NCBI GenBank assembly: GCA_032718475.1
Contig: JAUCBJ010004899.1
Coordinates: 1-64,000, forward strand
Reading direction: 5' to 3'
Length of the DNA: 64,000 nucleotides
Source: Nemertoderma westbladi
Lineage: Eukaryota; Xenacoelomorpha; Nemertodermatida; Nemertodermatidae
How positions within the stretch are numbered: the first letter of the stretch is position 1; each line of letters starts with the position of its first letter. Shown in pieces: positions 54,794-64,000 of the stretch. The position numbers and the translations under genes were made by a program. The notes below the pieces were generated by a model that saw only the letters and a program-made list of their open reading frames with translations, was not told the DNA's origin and did no database searches.

Positions 54794-55830
54794 TTAACTT
54801 CCTTTTGGAACCAAACAAAATACTTTCAGTCTTACCGTAGGTGTCTTAGAATATGATTTACGAAAACCGGACTGAAGTTCATAAATCAGATTTAGCCTAC
54901 TAAGATGTGCTTCCAGCTGTAGAAAAACAGAACGTTCTAGAATTTTAGATACAATACTTAAGATACTAACAGGTCTGTATTTACAGGGTTCTACTTTACT
55001 ATTCTTTTTATACAGAGGAACAACCTTATCTAATTTCAGTTCGTCTGGTACTACATTATCTACGATAGAGTAATTAATTATAAAAGTAATAGGCACTTTA
55101 AGTACTTCAGCACCATCCTTAAGAAAACGGGCAGGTATTAGGTCTAGACCGGTACTTTTTGAGGCTGATAGGCTAACTAGATTTTAAAAAACGAAATCCT
55201 CAGAAACGGGTTTTAAAAATAACTTTTCTGAATTTTGTAACTTTTCTAAATAAAAATTATTTAGAGTTTCGGACCCTATACTATATTTATTACTTGATAA
55301 CGGTAACTTCTTAACTAAATTAGAGGCAACATTAGTAAAATAATTATTAAATAAATTACAAACAAGAGTATGATCATGAATCAGCTCACCGTTATCTTGC
55401 AGAACAATATTCGATTTAGATTTAAGGTTTTTATAACCTAAAGATTTCAGGGTAGACCATAGACTTTTAGGATTATCTTCATTCTCACTTATTTTGTTGT
55501 ACAAATATTCAGATTTAGCTTTTTTTATTTCCCGTTGGACAAGGTTTCTATATTTTGCAGTAATTAATTATTATAATCAGCTAAAACACGGTATTTCCTA
55601 AATTTATACAAATAGTTATCTCTTTCTCTGATATTACTAAGAATACCCGAGGTCATCCAGGGCTCAGTGCGTTGTTTAAGACTAATTTCTTTAATTGGTG
55701 CTACAGTATTAAGTGCCTTTAGAAATTTATCTTTAAAAACAGTGTACGCAAGGTTAATGTCAGCGGCCTTAAAACAGGGTTCCCAGTCAGAATTATAACT
55801 AACAAACTTAAAAAGCGTTCCTTGCTGTAA
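54794..55830 (-). pseudogene. CR1/L2 reverse transcriptase, N-terminal part
   Basis: Separate frames carry the linker (RTEPWMTSGILSNIRERDNYLYKFRK), NPKSLWSTLKSLGYK, and the RT fingers VVPLYKKNSKVEPCKYRPVSILSIVSKILER with LQSGFRKSYS. Stops and frameshifts lie near 55175 and 55500-55570. The palm motifs with the catalytic Asp residues are deleted at about 54840. Confidence 0.75.
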
Positions 55831-55834
55831 TTTT

Positions 55835-58738
55835 TAATGATTTTTTGAGGCGCCCCTTTGCACAACTTTTCCGACCAGATATATCATTCACAGTTTGCCA
55901 GGTAAGTCTTGATTGTTGCTGTATGTGAGCAGTTGTAATTGCTTTAATTTTATCCTGTATGTACTTTTCTTGGCTGATGTTGTTAACTTTTCGTGGAAAT
56001 GGCAGCTCCTATATAGACCACGTTTTAACTGATATGACCCATGGTATTGAAATGGTCACACATGGCAAGATACTCGAATCAGATCCCATTAACAATTCCT
56101 CCGATCATGTTCCAGTTCTTGTAAACTTTGACATACAAGTCCCACCCACTTTAGACAACAACACCACAAGGAAAAGCGTACACTTAACTAAATTCGCATG
56201 GGACAAGGTCTCAGCGGACAATGTCATTACGTACAACAGGCTCGTTGGTGAAGGTATTCAAGAACTGCAGGCTAAGTCAAGAGTGCCCATCACCGAATGG
56301 ACCTACACAAACCTGGATGAATATTCCAACAGCCTTCAGGATATCATCTTCCAGTCTGCAGTATCCACACTGCCTTTACGCAAGAAATTCAAGCTCTCCA
56401 AAAACATTAGAATACGGTCGACTATTCTTCAGGAAAGGTCTAAAACAACTAAGGAGCTTTATAAGATGTGGTGCAAGCAGGACAAGGACAGCGATAGTGT
56501 TCTGAAAGGCGCATTCAAAGAGTCACGACGCTCAGTGCGACGGCTTAAAAACTGGCTCTCCCACAACTTAGTTGCAAACGACGTCCATAGGAACTCAACT
56601 CTCCTTCACAAAGATCCGAAACATTTCTGGGATAAATTCAAAAACAAATCATCCATAATTCCACCATCAAGTGTCCAGGAGAATATTAGAGACAAACTCA
56701 ATGATGAACATCTGGCAAACAAGGATACAGATCCCCAGGTACGGAGACTGCAGCAGGAACTTAGAGAGAAATGCAAATCAGCAGACATCCCAACAGTATC
56801 TCCCTCAATGGTTTGGAAGGCACTTTCACATCTATCAAAAGGCAAGGCCCCTGACATAGCATCCCTTGTCGTAGAACAATTCATCATCCTTGATGCAGAC
56901 CTCATATGTCCAATTCTAGCAAACATAATCAATGCCTGCTTTATACTAGGAGAAGTCCCCAAGCTCTTCGGAGAAACAATAATTACCCACTTGTACAAAG
57001 GAAAGGGCCGAAATCCACTCCTATGCCCCTCGTACCGGCCAATTGCCACTGTCAGTATTTTCGCCAAGATGTTTGAGGCTATCGTTCTCCACGAATTTAT
57101 CACCTCTAAACAACTGGTGCCGCCAAACCAGTTTGCATACCAACAGAGGATCGGCCCAGACCTACTGCTAGGAGCCATTCTCGAATGCATAGAGCATCAG
57201 CGAACATCCGGGGAATCAATCTACATGTGTCAGCTCGACATAACCGCCGCTTTTGACAATGTGAATTTCGTGATCCTCTTCGAGAAGCTTAAAGATATTT
57301 TGAACCCACACATTTGCCTATCCCTACTGGCGTACTACACCTGTACAGTGGCGCATCTAAAATTTGGCCCTATCATAGAACTGGTCGGTATTCCCATGTC
57401 AAAAGGAGTCAAACAGGGCTCCCTACTCTCTCCGCTGCTCTTTAACTTATACACAGGGGACGCTCTGCGGGCGATAGACAATAAAGGGTACGGATTTAGG
57501 ATCAACGACATATGGCTAGGCGTCGTAGCATTTGCTGATGATATTCTAATTACAGCCAAATCAACACTAGAGGTGGAACAGCTAATCAATATCATTACCA
57601 ACGAACTAAAAGACGTAGACCTTGACATTCAAAGCAGCAAAACGAAGTGGACCTTCTTTCCCGGTCAGGGCCACAGCTCAAAGGAGGCCCCAACATTTCT
57701 AACAGCAAACGGCAATCTAATACCTTCCGAACAGTCCATGACCTTTCTCGGCTACAAATTCACCCTCGAAGGGAACAACTTAGGATTCTGCATACGCACT
57801 ATTGCTTCGGTAGCGGACACCTTCCACAGGAACAGCTGGACTGTGCGTTGGCTTGGCACAAAGACACTGGGTCATATGTGGAATTCGATTGCAGTTCCAA
57901 TACTAACTTATTCAATGAAATTCATCATTGGGTCTCTGTCTCAGTCCGAGGCAGCACAGCTGGACATTTATTATCGTAAAGCGCTGCGTGGAATTCTCCA
58001 TTTAGGAACATACGCGAGCAATCAAATAGTATACAGCCTCCTCAACTGTCGTCCGATATCAACAGAAGCCTTCAGGGCAGCAATTGGCACCATATTGAGA
58101 TGTACAACATGCCCGAACATGATCCTACAGCCCATCTTGAGAACTGCAATTCTCACCAATTCAGCTGTCATATGCTCGTATGCTGGCCTTGCAAGCTCAT
58201 ACTCTAAATCCTGTGTATACTTCCCTATGCCGGACATGTCATCCATACTTACCTATACTTACAGCAAACACGCCCTGTTATCGAGACTAGAGGGAGGGTC
58301 ACTAACTGTCACAGAACGGTCAAAAAGGGACTTCATAGAAAGCTGCTACAGCTCTCCTCAATCCTCCTTCACTGCGAGACACGACCGAATCTTACGATAT
58401 TTCAACATAATTTAACCCATTGCAGACGTATAGCCGTATTGTACTATATATTTTTTCCTTCAATCTGCGCCGATAGTAACCAACTCATAACTAAATTGTC
58501 AAAGCTCTGTCTTGTTTGACTGTCCATTGGAGGTGGGGTGTCGTGTAATCTTACCTGTCGGTGGAGTCGGTGCATTAATTACGTGTTTTGTTTATATTCA
58601 ACAGCTATTCCACGTTTTACTGATCGTCCCGATACGACATATTTTAAATTAACTGTGTTATCTCTTATTTTATTATATGGCATCTGCGCCATTTTTATTT
58701 ATGTGTGCGTCATCAATGTCATTTTAAATGATTAAACA
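55835..58738 (+). mobile_element. Second LINE inserted into the CR1/L2 element
   Basis: Plus-strand LINE, opposite to its host element and 5'-truncated within the endonuclease. It encodes the 818-codon frame at 55959-58415, followed by a ~320-bp 3' UTR ending near AAACAGAATTGAATTG (58734-58748). The exact ends and a target duplication could not be fixed. Confidence 0.7.
55959..58415 (+). CDS. Non-LTR reverse transcriptase, uninterrupted 818-codon frame
   Basis: Starts inside the C-terminal end of an AP-endonuclease (SSYIDHVLTD ... SSDHVPVLVNF, about residues 15-58). A linker follows, then a complete RT domain at about 290-600: fingers THLYKGKGRNPLLCPSYRPI, QFAYQQRIG, motif A MCQLDITAAFDNV, motif B GVKQGSLLSPLLFNLY, and motif C with the catalytic FADD in GVVAFADDILITA (codons near 57528-57556). 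A thumb and C-terminal region end at RILRYFNII. No stop or frameshift is seen, unlike the other LINEs here, so this insertion is comparatively young. The ATG at 55959 is just an internal codon; the true ORF start was lost by 5' truncation. Clade uncertain; it differs from the RTE-like and CR1-like copies nearby. Confidence 0.85.
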   Translation: MYFSWLMLLTFRGNGSSYIDHVLTDMTHGIEMVTHGKILESDPINNSSDHVPVLVNFDIQVPPTLDNNTTRKSVHLTKFAWDKVSADNVITYNRLVGEGIQELQAKSRVPITEWTYTNLDEYSNSLQDIIFQSAVSTLPLRKKFKLSKNIRIRSTILQERSKTTKELYKMWCKQDKDSDSVLKGAFKESRRSVRRLKNWLSHNLVANDVHRNSTLLHKDPKHFWDKFKNKSSIIPPSSVQENIRDKLNDEHLANKDTDPQVRRLQQELREKCKSADIPTVSPSMVWKALSHLSKGKAPDIASLVVEQFIILDADLICPILANIINACFILGEVPKLFGETIITHLYKGKGRNPLLCPSYRPIATVSIFAKMFEAIVLHEFITSKQLVPPNQFAYQQRIGPDLLLGAILECIEHQRTSGESIYMCQLDITAAFDNVNFVILFEKLKDILNPHICLSLLAYYTCTVAHLKFGPIIELVGIPMSKGVKQGSLLSPLLFNLYTGDALRAIDNKGYGFRINDIWLGVVAFADDILITAKSTLEVEQLINIITNELKDVDLDIQSSKTKWTFFPGQGHSSKEAPTFLTANGNLIPSEQSMTFLGYKFTLEGNNLGFCIRTIASVADTFHRNSWTVRWLGTKTLGHMWNSIAVPILTYSMKFIIGSLSQSEAAQLDIYYRKALRGILHLGTYASNQIVYSLLNCRPISTEAFRAAIGTILRCTTCPNMILQPILRTAILTNSAVICSYAGLASSYSKSCVYFPMPDMSSILTYTYSKHALLSRLEGGSLTVTERSKRDFIESCYSSPQSSFTARHDRILRYFNII

Positions 58739-58739
58739 G

Positions 58740-59215
58740 AATTGAATTGTAGGCCAATTTAATATCGTACTTAGCTTTCTCAACCTTGTTAATGTTTTCG
58801 GTTGTTCGGTTTTTACTTTGCAGGCTATCTTAAGATCTTTTCTCTTACAAGTAACCTCAGAGTTTTGCCATGGCACATACTGTTTTAGTTTGGGTTTCTG
58901 GGGGATATGCCTCTTAGCTGAATCCTTGTGGGCTTTTATTATATTCTGGTATATTGAATCGGTGGACTGGTCTTCATCCATTGACTGAAGTGCTTCAAAG
59001 CGGTTTTGAACTTCTACTGTGTAAGCATCCTTTACTGCATTGTCAGTTCTGAGTTTCTCCCAGACATTGTTGATTTGCTTGCTTGTCCTGGGTTTGCTGG
59101 CTCTCAAACTGAGTCTGATCTCTGCAGTCATACTTCTGTGGTCCTAACCAATTAGGTTGAACGAGCTGTATGCCTGTATGCCTCGCAGTTGATCATGCTG
59201 TTTCTCCACTTTTTG
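58740..59215 (-). pseudogene. RTE-like LINE fragment (endonuclease end)
   Basis: Carries, in two frames, the pattern LDYILINKKWRNS ... then AYSSFNLIG, DHRSMTAEIRLSLRASK and a linker with PWQNSEVTCKRKDLK. This is the endonuclease C-terminus and linker as in the LINE at 33.4-33.8 kb. A frameshift lies near 59170 and a stop at 59144. It abuts the second LINE and is part of the foreign DNA inside the CR1/L2 element. Confidence 0.65.
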
Positions 59216-59764
59216 TTTATAAGGATGTAATCCAGTTGTGCTTTGGTTCAAAGGTTCTTTTTTTGGTTCTTTCGTTTGTTTTAAACCAAACAAATTTAAA
59301 ATACTTTGGTACTGTTTACACATGGGGGATGCTTTGTGATGGTACAGGTAACAGATATTAAAATCACCTAAGAAATATATTTCACAGTCTGACATAAGAT
59401 TACATAAAATTGTATTTTCAAAATTTTGCAAAAAATCTGATTGTTTAGGGGGCCGATATAAGGTACCGATTAAAATAGGTTTAGTTTTAGGAAGTAAAAG
59501 TTTCACCAGTAAAACTTTGTCACATGTCTCTAAATCTCCCCTACGATTAAAAGCTAAATCACATCGAATGTAAGTACAGACACCACCACCATGTCTATCC
59601 CTATCCTTACGTAAAACAATGTAATTATCAATATAAATTTCTCCATCATAAATGCTATCATCGAGCCAAGTTTCAGAGATTGTTAAAACTGATAGGTTGG
59701 ATTTATTGATTAAAATTCGAATTTCGGAAAGTTTGGGAAGCAGAGATCGTGCGTTTAAATGCAA
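59216..59764 (-). pseudogene. CR1/L2 endonuclease domain, truncated
   Basis: LHLNARSLLPKLSEIRILI, TISETWLDD, the RHGGGVCTYIR and IGTLYRPP segments and FLGDFNI are the order seen in AP-endonucleases of CR1/L2/Rex1 LINEs. The frame loses similarity after about 59260 (KQTKEPKKEP), where the inserted LINE DNA begins, so the C-terminal SDH motif is missing. Confidence 0.8.
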
Positions 59765-59984
59765 AAAATGCAGACCTTTTTTCTTAAAAAATTGAAAAGT
59801 TTCACTCTCAGCATCACTTGGAGTTTGCAGAGGCGATGTGAGGAATGAATCGTCGGTTTCTGATTCTAAAATATAGTATCATGAAAGGGAAGTTCGGTAG
59901 AAATACAGCTATTGCAGAGAAAACTTGGCTCAAGATTGCTTCTGGTGGAGAATACAGTAAATTACTGCTTTTCCTACGGTAACA

Positions 59985-60358
59985 TTTTAAATGTACAAAT
60001 GTGTCACAACTCTCGCATTGGACGATGTTACTCCGAGAGTTTGTTCCTCGTTGACAGACGGGACAGTTGATCTTCGGGGCCCGCGTCCTACTGCTGTACT
60101 GGGTCCTGGGTTGGTCTCAATATCCCCAGCCAGCGAGAGAAGACAGAGTTTGGCGATTACACCTCTAGTTCGTGGAGAGGAGACCCAAGATCTTCTTCCC
60201 CGACGAGAGCAGTAGAGGCTAAATCCACTCGTCGACCACATCTCCGTCGATTCGGCGCGGCACCTGCTCCTTCCCCTTAATTGAACATTTAACCTTGATA
60301 CGATATAATAATTAGCCGAGATGGTTTTTCCAAGATAATTTGGTAAGATACGTTTCAA
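59985..60358 (-). pseudogene. LINE N-terminus: 2A peptide and frameshifted PHD-like finger
   Basis: The frame ends its first part with AKLCLLSLAGDIETNPGP, a canonical 2A (D-x-E-x-N-P-G-P) ribosome-skipping sequence; the core GDIETNPGP is at 60101-60127. Just downstream, a different frame encodes CPVCQ...IVQCESCDTFVHLKCY, a PHD-type zinc-binding pattern, so a small indel near 60075 broke the original frame. 2A peptides at the N-terminus of L2/CR1-like elements are known from sea urchin, amphioxus and molluscs. The start codon of this copy is not clear. Confidence 0.8.
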
Positions 60359-60389
60359 CCTTACGTTTATCCCAATAACAAAATTGTAA

Positions 60390-60880
60390 CCTGTTCTAGG
60401 CCTATTGTTTTTCGTTTATTCTTTTGGTTAGAATAACGTGCCACTGCTATCTGCTCCTTAACTTAACTTGGTAAAACGTTCCAGTCTTTCATTTATTTCA
60501 AAAATTAAACTGTATCCTATTTTATTGACTTTCGTTTATTGTTTTGGTTAGAAAAACCAGCCAGTGTGTCCTGCTCCTTTCCCTTTTGGTAAAACGTTTC
60601 AGTCTTTCATTTATCAGAAACATTTAACTTTGAGCTATTACATTGCGTTTCGTTTATTGTTTTGAGTCTTCTATTTATCTCAAAAATATAACTGCAACTT
60701 GTTCTATTGAATTTTGTTTACTGTTTTGGTTAGAAAACGTGCCACTGTAACCTACTCATTTCCCTTAATTGAAAATTAAACATAAGACGATATATTAAAT
60801 AGCCGGGATAGTAAATGCTTGCCTATCTAACCTGCTCCTTTCTCTTAATTTTTAAGAAATGCCTTTATTGTTTTGGTTAG
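60390..60880 (-). repeat. Family B tandem array, about six degenerate units
   Basis: CGTTTATTGTTTTGGTTAGA followed by GTCCTGCTCCTTTCCC-type blocks repeats at about 60412, 60531, 60650, 60716 and 60857, with varied spacers. Confidence 0.75.
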
Positions 60881-61044
60881 AAAAGTATGCTTCAATAAGA
60901 TGGTCTTTTCCCATAATTCTTAAAGACAAATGTGTGGTTAGAAACTCATGTCTCTTTAATTTATATTGATATCGTAAATAGTTGAAAGAGCAGTATAATT
61001 GGCAATAATGTACAGTACACAGAGTACACTGTGTATAAATTTGA
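60881..61044. other. Non-coding spacer
   Basis: No gene; links the family B array to the family C repeat. Confidence 0.3.
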
Positions 61045-61292
61045 GACAGGGGGGGAAACTCGACCAAAACCCGCCTTGGCGAATTAATATCCCGCCTCAA
61101 TGTTGAATTCTCAATTTAGGGAAAGGAGCAGGTTACAGTGGCACATTATTTTAACCAAAACAATAAACTAAACACAATAGAACAGGTTACAGTTTTATTT
61201 TTGAGAGTAATCAACTGTTATTTGCGTCCAATTTCCCCTGGAGAGGGATGAATTTTTATTGCATCCAGTTTCCCCCCTATCTGATAAATTTA
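61045..61292 (+). repeat. Composite repeat (family C), copy 2, uninterrupted
   Basis: Same order as 52701-52960 plus 53815-53830: AACCCGCCTTGGCGAATT, family B copy (about 61118-61195), TTATTTGCGTCCAATTTC, then GTTTCCCCCCTATCTG. It has only seven G at the start (61048-61054), where copy 1 has 26. Confidence 0.8.
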
Positions 61293-61469
61293 ATAGAATA
61301 AGGAAGTATCAAGTAATTATGTTTAATGGTTAAAGAAAAACATTAGAAAAACATATGACACATAACCTTTCAAATAACATCTAACTCCCACACTCTATAT
61401 ACTGTATAAAATAAGTCTGACATCATGTCACTTTTCCTACTGAGAGTAACTACTGTAGCAAGTAGTGCG

Positions 61470-62945
61470 CTGGACGGATTACATATATACTGTACCAATT
61501 CGACTATTCCGACCACCTCTTGGGCCGTGTATAAAGCGACTAGTCGACCCAGTGAACTGAGGGTAAGTCGTAAGTGGTCGGCTGTTCGGCTTACATATAT
61601 CATCATAGGCCAACAATAGTCTATATGGAGGGTCGCTAAAAGTCACAAAACTTTATATGTAGACTATAGGTGGAGCCGACTTTGCCGACCAAATCGACTC
61701 TTCCGACCACGTCTTGGGGCGTGTATAAAGGTGACTATTCGACCCTACTACTAGTATCGGGATGCTGCATTGCAGCTGCATTTTTAAGAATGCTGTGCCG
61801 GCTTGTCGACAAAATTGCGCCGCCACAACTCCCTATCACCCATGACATTTGCTAGATCATCCGCATCTTCAAAGCCAGTGTCCTTTAAGATGCGTCTCAA
61901 GAAAGTAATGGGCTGTCCACCATGCTTATTCACTCCATGAGGCTGCCAAAGTACAAGATTATGAACTGGCTGGTCCTCACGGCGAAAGCAATGTCCTGCA
62001 AAGCGGAGGCGATTTTGTTCTATAGTGTCAAACTTGAGGGAACCAATGAGACACCTCCAATGTTATATAGTGTCTGGTTGGAGATGTGTGCATTGTATTT
62101 GACACAATGAACCCGGCGTAGCATTCTTGTGAATGTGCCATCCAGAGATTTGGTGTCCTCAGCAGTTAGAGCCCAGCATGGACTCCCATAGAGGAGTACT
62201 GGAACTACTGCTGCTCTAAATAATCGGACCTTAAGTTTCCGATTAAATATCGGTGACTTCCAAATCCTGGAAAGCCTATTCAAGGCTGCCCATGCCTTTC
62301 CCTTACGTATTTGAAGGTCCTCACCTAACTTCCGGATCCTATTCGACCCAGTGAACTGAGAGTAAGTCGCAAGTGGTCGGCAGTTCGGCTTACATATATC
62401 ATCATAGGTCTACAATAGGCAACTATTCGACCCAGTGAACTGAGGGTAAGTCGCAAGTGGTCGGCAGTTCGGCTTACATACAGTATATCATCATAGGTCT
62501 ACAATAGACTATATGGAGGGTCGCTAAAAGTCGCAAAACTTTATATAGAAACTATAGGTGGAGCCGACTTTGCCGACCAATTCGACTCTTCCGACCACCT
62601 CTTGGGCCGTGTATAAAGGCGACTATTCGACCCAGTGAACTGAGAGAAAGTCGCAAGTGGTCGGCTGTTCGGCTTACATATATCATCATAGGTCTACAAT
62701 AGACTATATGAAGGGTCGCTAGAAGTCTCAAAACTTTATATAGAAAGTATAGGTGGAGCTGACTTTGCCGACCAATTCGACTCTTCCGACCACCTCTTGG
62801 GCCGTGTATAAAGGCGACTATTCGACCCAGTGAACTGAGGGTAAGTCGCAAGTGGTCGGTAGTTCGGCTTACATATATCATCATAGGTCTACAATAGACT
62901 ATATGGAGGGTCGTTAAAAGTCGCAAAAGTTTATATGTAGACTAC
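61470..62945 (+). repeat. ~198-bp satellite-like tandem array split by a LINE
   Basis: Monomers of 196-200 bp contain CGACCCAGTGAACTGAGGGT, GTGGTCGGCAGTTCGGCTTA, CATATATCATCATAGG and CGACCACCTCTTGGGCCGTG. Starts of AGTGAACTGA are at 61551, 62350, 62433 (an 82-bp deleted unit), 62633 and 62829. The second monomer is opened at 61747-62338 by a LINE fragment. Confidence 0.9.
61747..62338 (-). mobile_element. RTE-like LINE 3' fragment with 11-bp TSD
   Basis: Minus-strand copy of the last ~590 bp of the LINE at 33.2-35.75 kb: NRKLKVRLFRAAVVPVLLYG through RLRFAGHCFRRED-like and the 3' end with a short TAG repeat. Exactly flanked by CTATTCGACCC at 61736-61746 and 62339-62349, which lies within one satellite monomer, so the insertion post-dates the array. 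5' truncation is normal for target-primed reverse transcription. Confidence 0.9.
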
Positions 62946-63754
62946 ACTGCCGTCTCAAGGCAAAATACCCTATCTCCAAAAATAGTGTTTTGAGTAATTT
63001 AACGAAACGCGTTTTCTTCTACAAGTATGTTATACAGCTGCCTGGATACCAGAATTTGAACTACAAGTCACCCAAATATACTAACTTAGAATTTCAAATA
63101 CAAGATGCACAACTTTTGTAATTTGGGAGCTTAAAAATGCTGAAAAGATTTTGGTGTTTTGCCTCGAAAATGTTGGCGACAAATGAAACTGAAAGCTGAT
63201 ATAGGGTGTTTTGTCTATCAAGAGTTGGTGTCAAATAGTTTAATATCTTCAAATAATAATAATGCAGGGTGGAAATTATACTTGGAATTTTGTAGTTAAG
63301 GGTTGGGTTTTGGTAAATAGTGCAAATTATAATTCAAAAACATGAGATAAACAGCTGATCATTTCTGTATAATTGGTTGCCTGGTCACGTCATCATGGTT
63401 ACCATTCCATGAATATAAAGTACTCAAACTAAACTCTGGGCAATCGATTATAGTTACATATTTGCCCGTAATTCTAACTAGCTACTGTATAACCATGTGA
63501 CCAGTTTTCCAAAACCTGGTCCGCCAAAATCAAACTCAGTCTACTTTGCCTTCTAGTGCAGTCCTTCATTATTTACATGTTCAGTTCACCATCACACTTT
63601 AACTAACGAATTCCACAAACCAAGTATATTTCTTGGAATTATTTGCCAAAGTCGTTGAATCAATTCTTTGACTCTGTCTATGGGAACTCCTTTGGGTTGA
63701 GCCGAGTGGACGTGGGATGCTCATAGTGGCATTGCGCTTCAATAAGTTGACTCC
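62946..63754. other. Non-coding, no gene supported
   Basis: No domain-bearing frame or clear repeat was recognised. Confidence 0.35.
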
Positions 63755-64000
63755 ACACAGCCACATATCCTTCCCATAGCCACATATCTTTCCCACAGCC
63801 ACATATCCTCCCCACACAGCCACATATCCTCCCCACACAGCCACATATCTTCCCCACAGTCATATATCCTCCCTCACACAGCCACATATCTTCCCCACAG
63901 TCATATATCCTCCCCACACAGCCACATATCTTCCCCACTGTCACATATCCTCCCCACAGAGCCACATATCTTCCCCACACAGCCACATATCCTCCCCACA
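63755..64000 (+). repeat. ~21-bp minisatellite at window end
   Basis: Repeats of CAGCCACATATCCTCCCCAC with a following A/CA and variants (TCTTCC, GTCATATATCC), at least eleven copies, continuing past the window end. Frames reading GYVAVWGGY arise from the repeat and are not credible genes. Confidence 0.9.

Larger units (their letters stand above)
54018..60358 (-). mobile_element. CR1/L2-type LINE with 2A peptide, interrupted
   Basis: Minus-strand LINE read from about 60358 down to a (TATC)n-type 3' tail at 54018-54033. In order it has a short N-terminal segment ending in a 2A peptide (60101-60127), a PHD-like zinc finger in another frame (about 59985-60065), an AP-endonuclease N-terminal domain (59216-59780), an RT N-terminal region (54840-55830) and an RT C-terminal remnant (about 54500-54840). 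Foreign LINE DNA at about 55835-59215 splits the endonuclease from the RT. An internal deletion near 54840 joins GFRKSYS directly to a KTES-ILFGS-like segment, so the RT active-site motifs are missing. The element is dead. Confidence 0.8.

Noticed and set aside
63599-63986. Minus-strand frames with GYVAVWGGY repeats
   Set aside because: They follow the 21-bp minisatellite, occur in more than one frame and show no independent domain.

Overview
The window is animal nuclear DNA: AT-rich, repeat-dense, with split genes and conserved metazoan housekeeping genes. Seven host genes are recognisable: MRE11 (first coding exon only, minus), a HOOK dynein adaptor (three exons, minus), DDRGK1/UFBP1 (plus), EDEM2 (plus), the pair TMEM234 and NDUFAF1 (minus, 89 bp apart) and eIF5B (minus). 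Frequent TAGGCCTA/CAGTAC-type words and a non-LTR element carrying a 2A peptide suggest a marine invertebrate, possibly a deuterostome; the species cannot be fixed from the sequence. Most of these genes are single open frames although their relatives in other animals are usually split into many exons, so the lineage looks intron-poor.

Layout. 1-3.4 kb: the presumed first intron of MRE11, holding a YqaJ-nuclease fragment and a nearly intact Merlin DNA transposon with terminal inverted repeats (TIRs) and a target-site duplication (TSD). 3.4-8 kb: MRE11 exon 1, then inverted-repeat elements. 8-11.3 kb: HOOK. 11.7-21.2 kb: a nested set of long inverted repeats (outer arms about 0.27 kb, inner arms about 1.4 kb) with 15-bp subrepeats, three arrays of one minisatellite, a hAT-type MITE and a retrotransposon fragment. 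22-27.4 kb: four further non-autonomous inverted-repeat elements. 27.6-32.2 kb: DDRGK1 and EDEM2. 33.2-35.8 kb: a decayed RTE-like LINE. 36-44.2 kb: hairpins, an older repeat split by a piggyBac-type element, a tRNA-like SINE candidate and a 315-bp tandem array. 44.6-46.1 kb: NDUFAF1 and TMEM234. 48.5-51.7 kb: eIF5B. 52-60.4 kb: a hAT element with a matching empty site elsewhere in the window, and a CR1/L2-type LINE (2A peptide, PHD-like finger, endonuclease, RT) interrupted by a second LINE with an intact 818-residue reverse-transcriptase frame. 60.4-64 kb: tandem repeats, including a ~198-bp satellite split by a LINE fragment with an 11-bp TSD, and a ~21-bp minisatellite running off the end.

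The host genes do not form one pathway, although DDRGK1 and EDEM2 (neighbours, same strand) both act in endoplasmic-reticulum protein quality control. I found no CRISPR array, rRNA or confident functional tRNA gene. The strongest structural evidence is the set of paralogous empty sites and target-site duplications, which allow several insertions to be ordered within the window.
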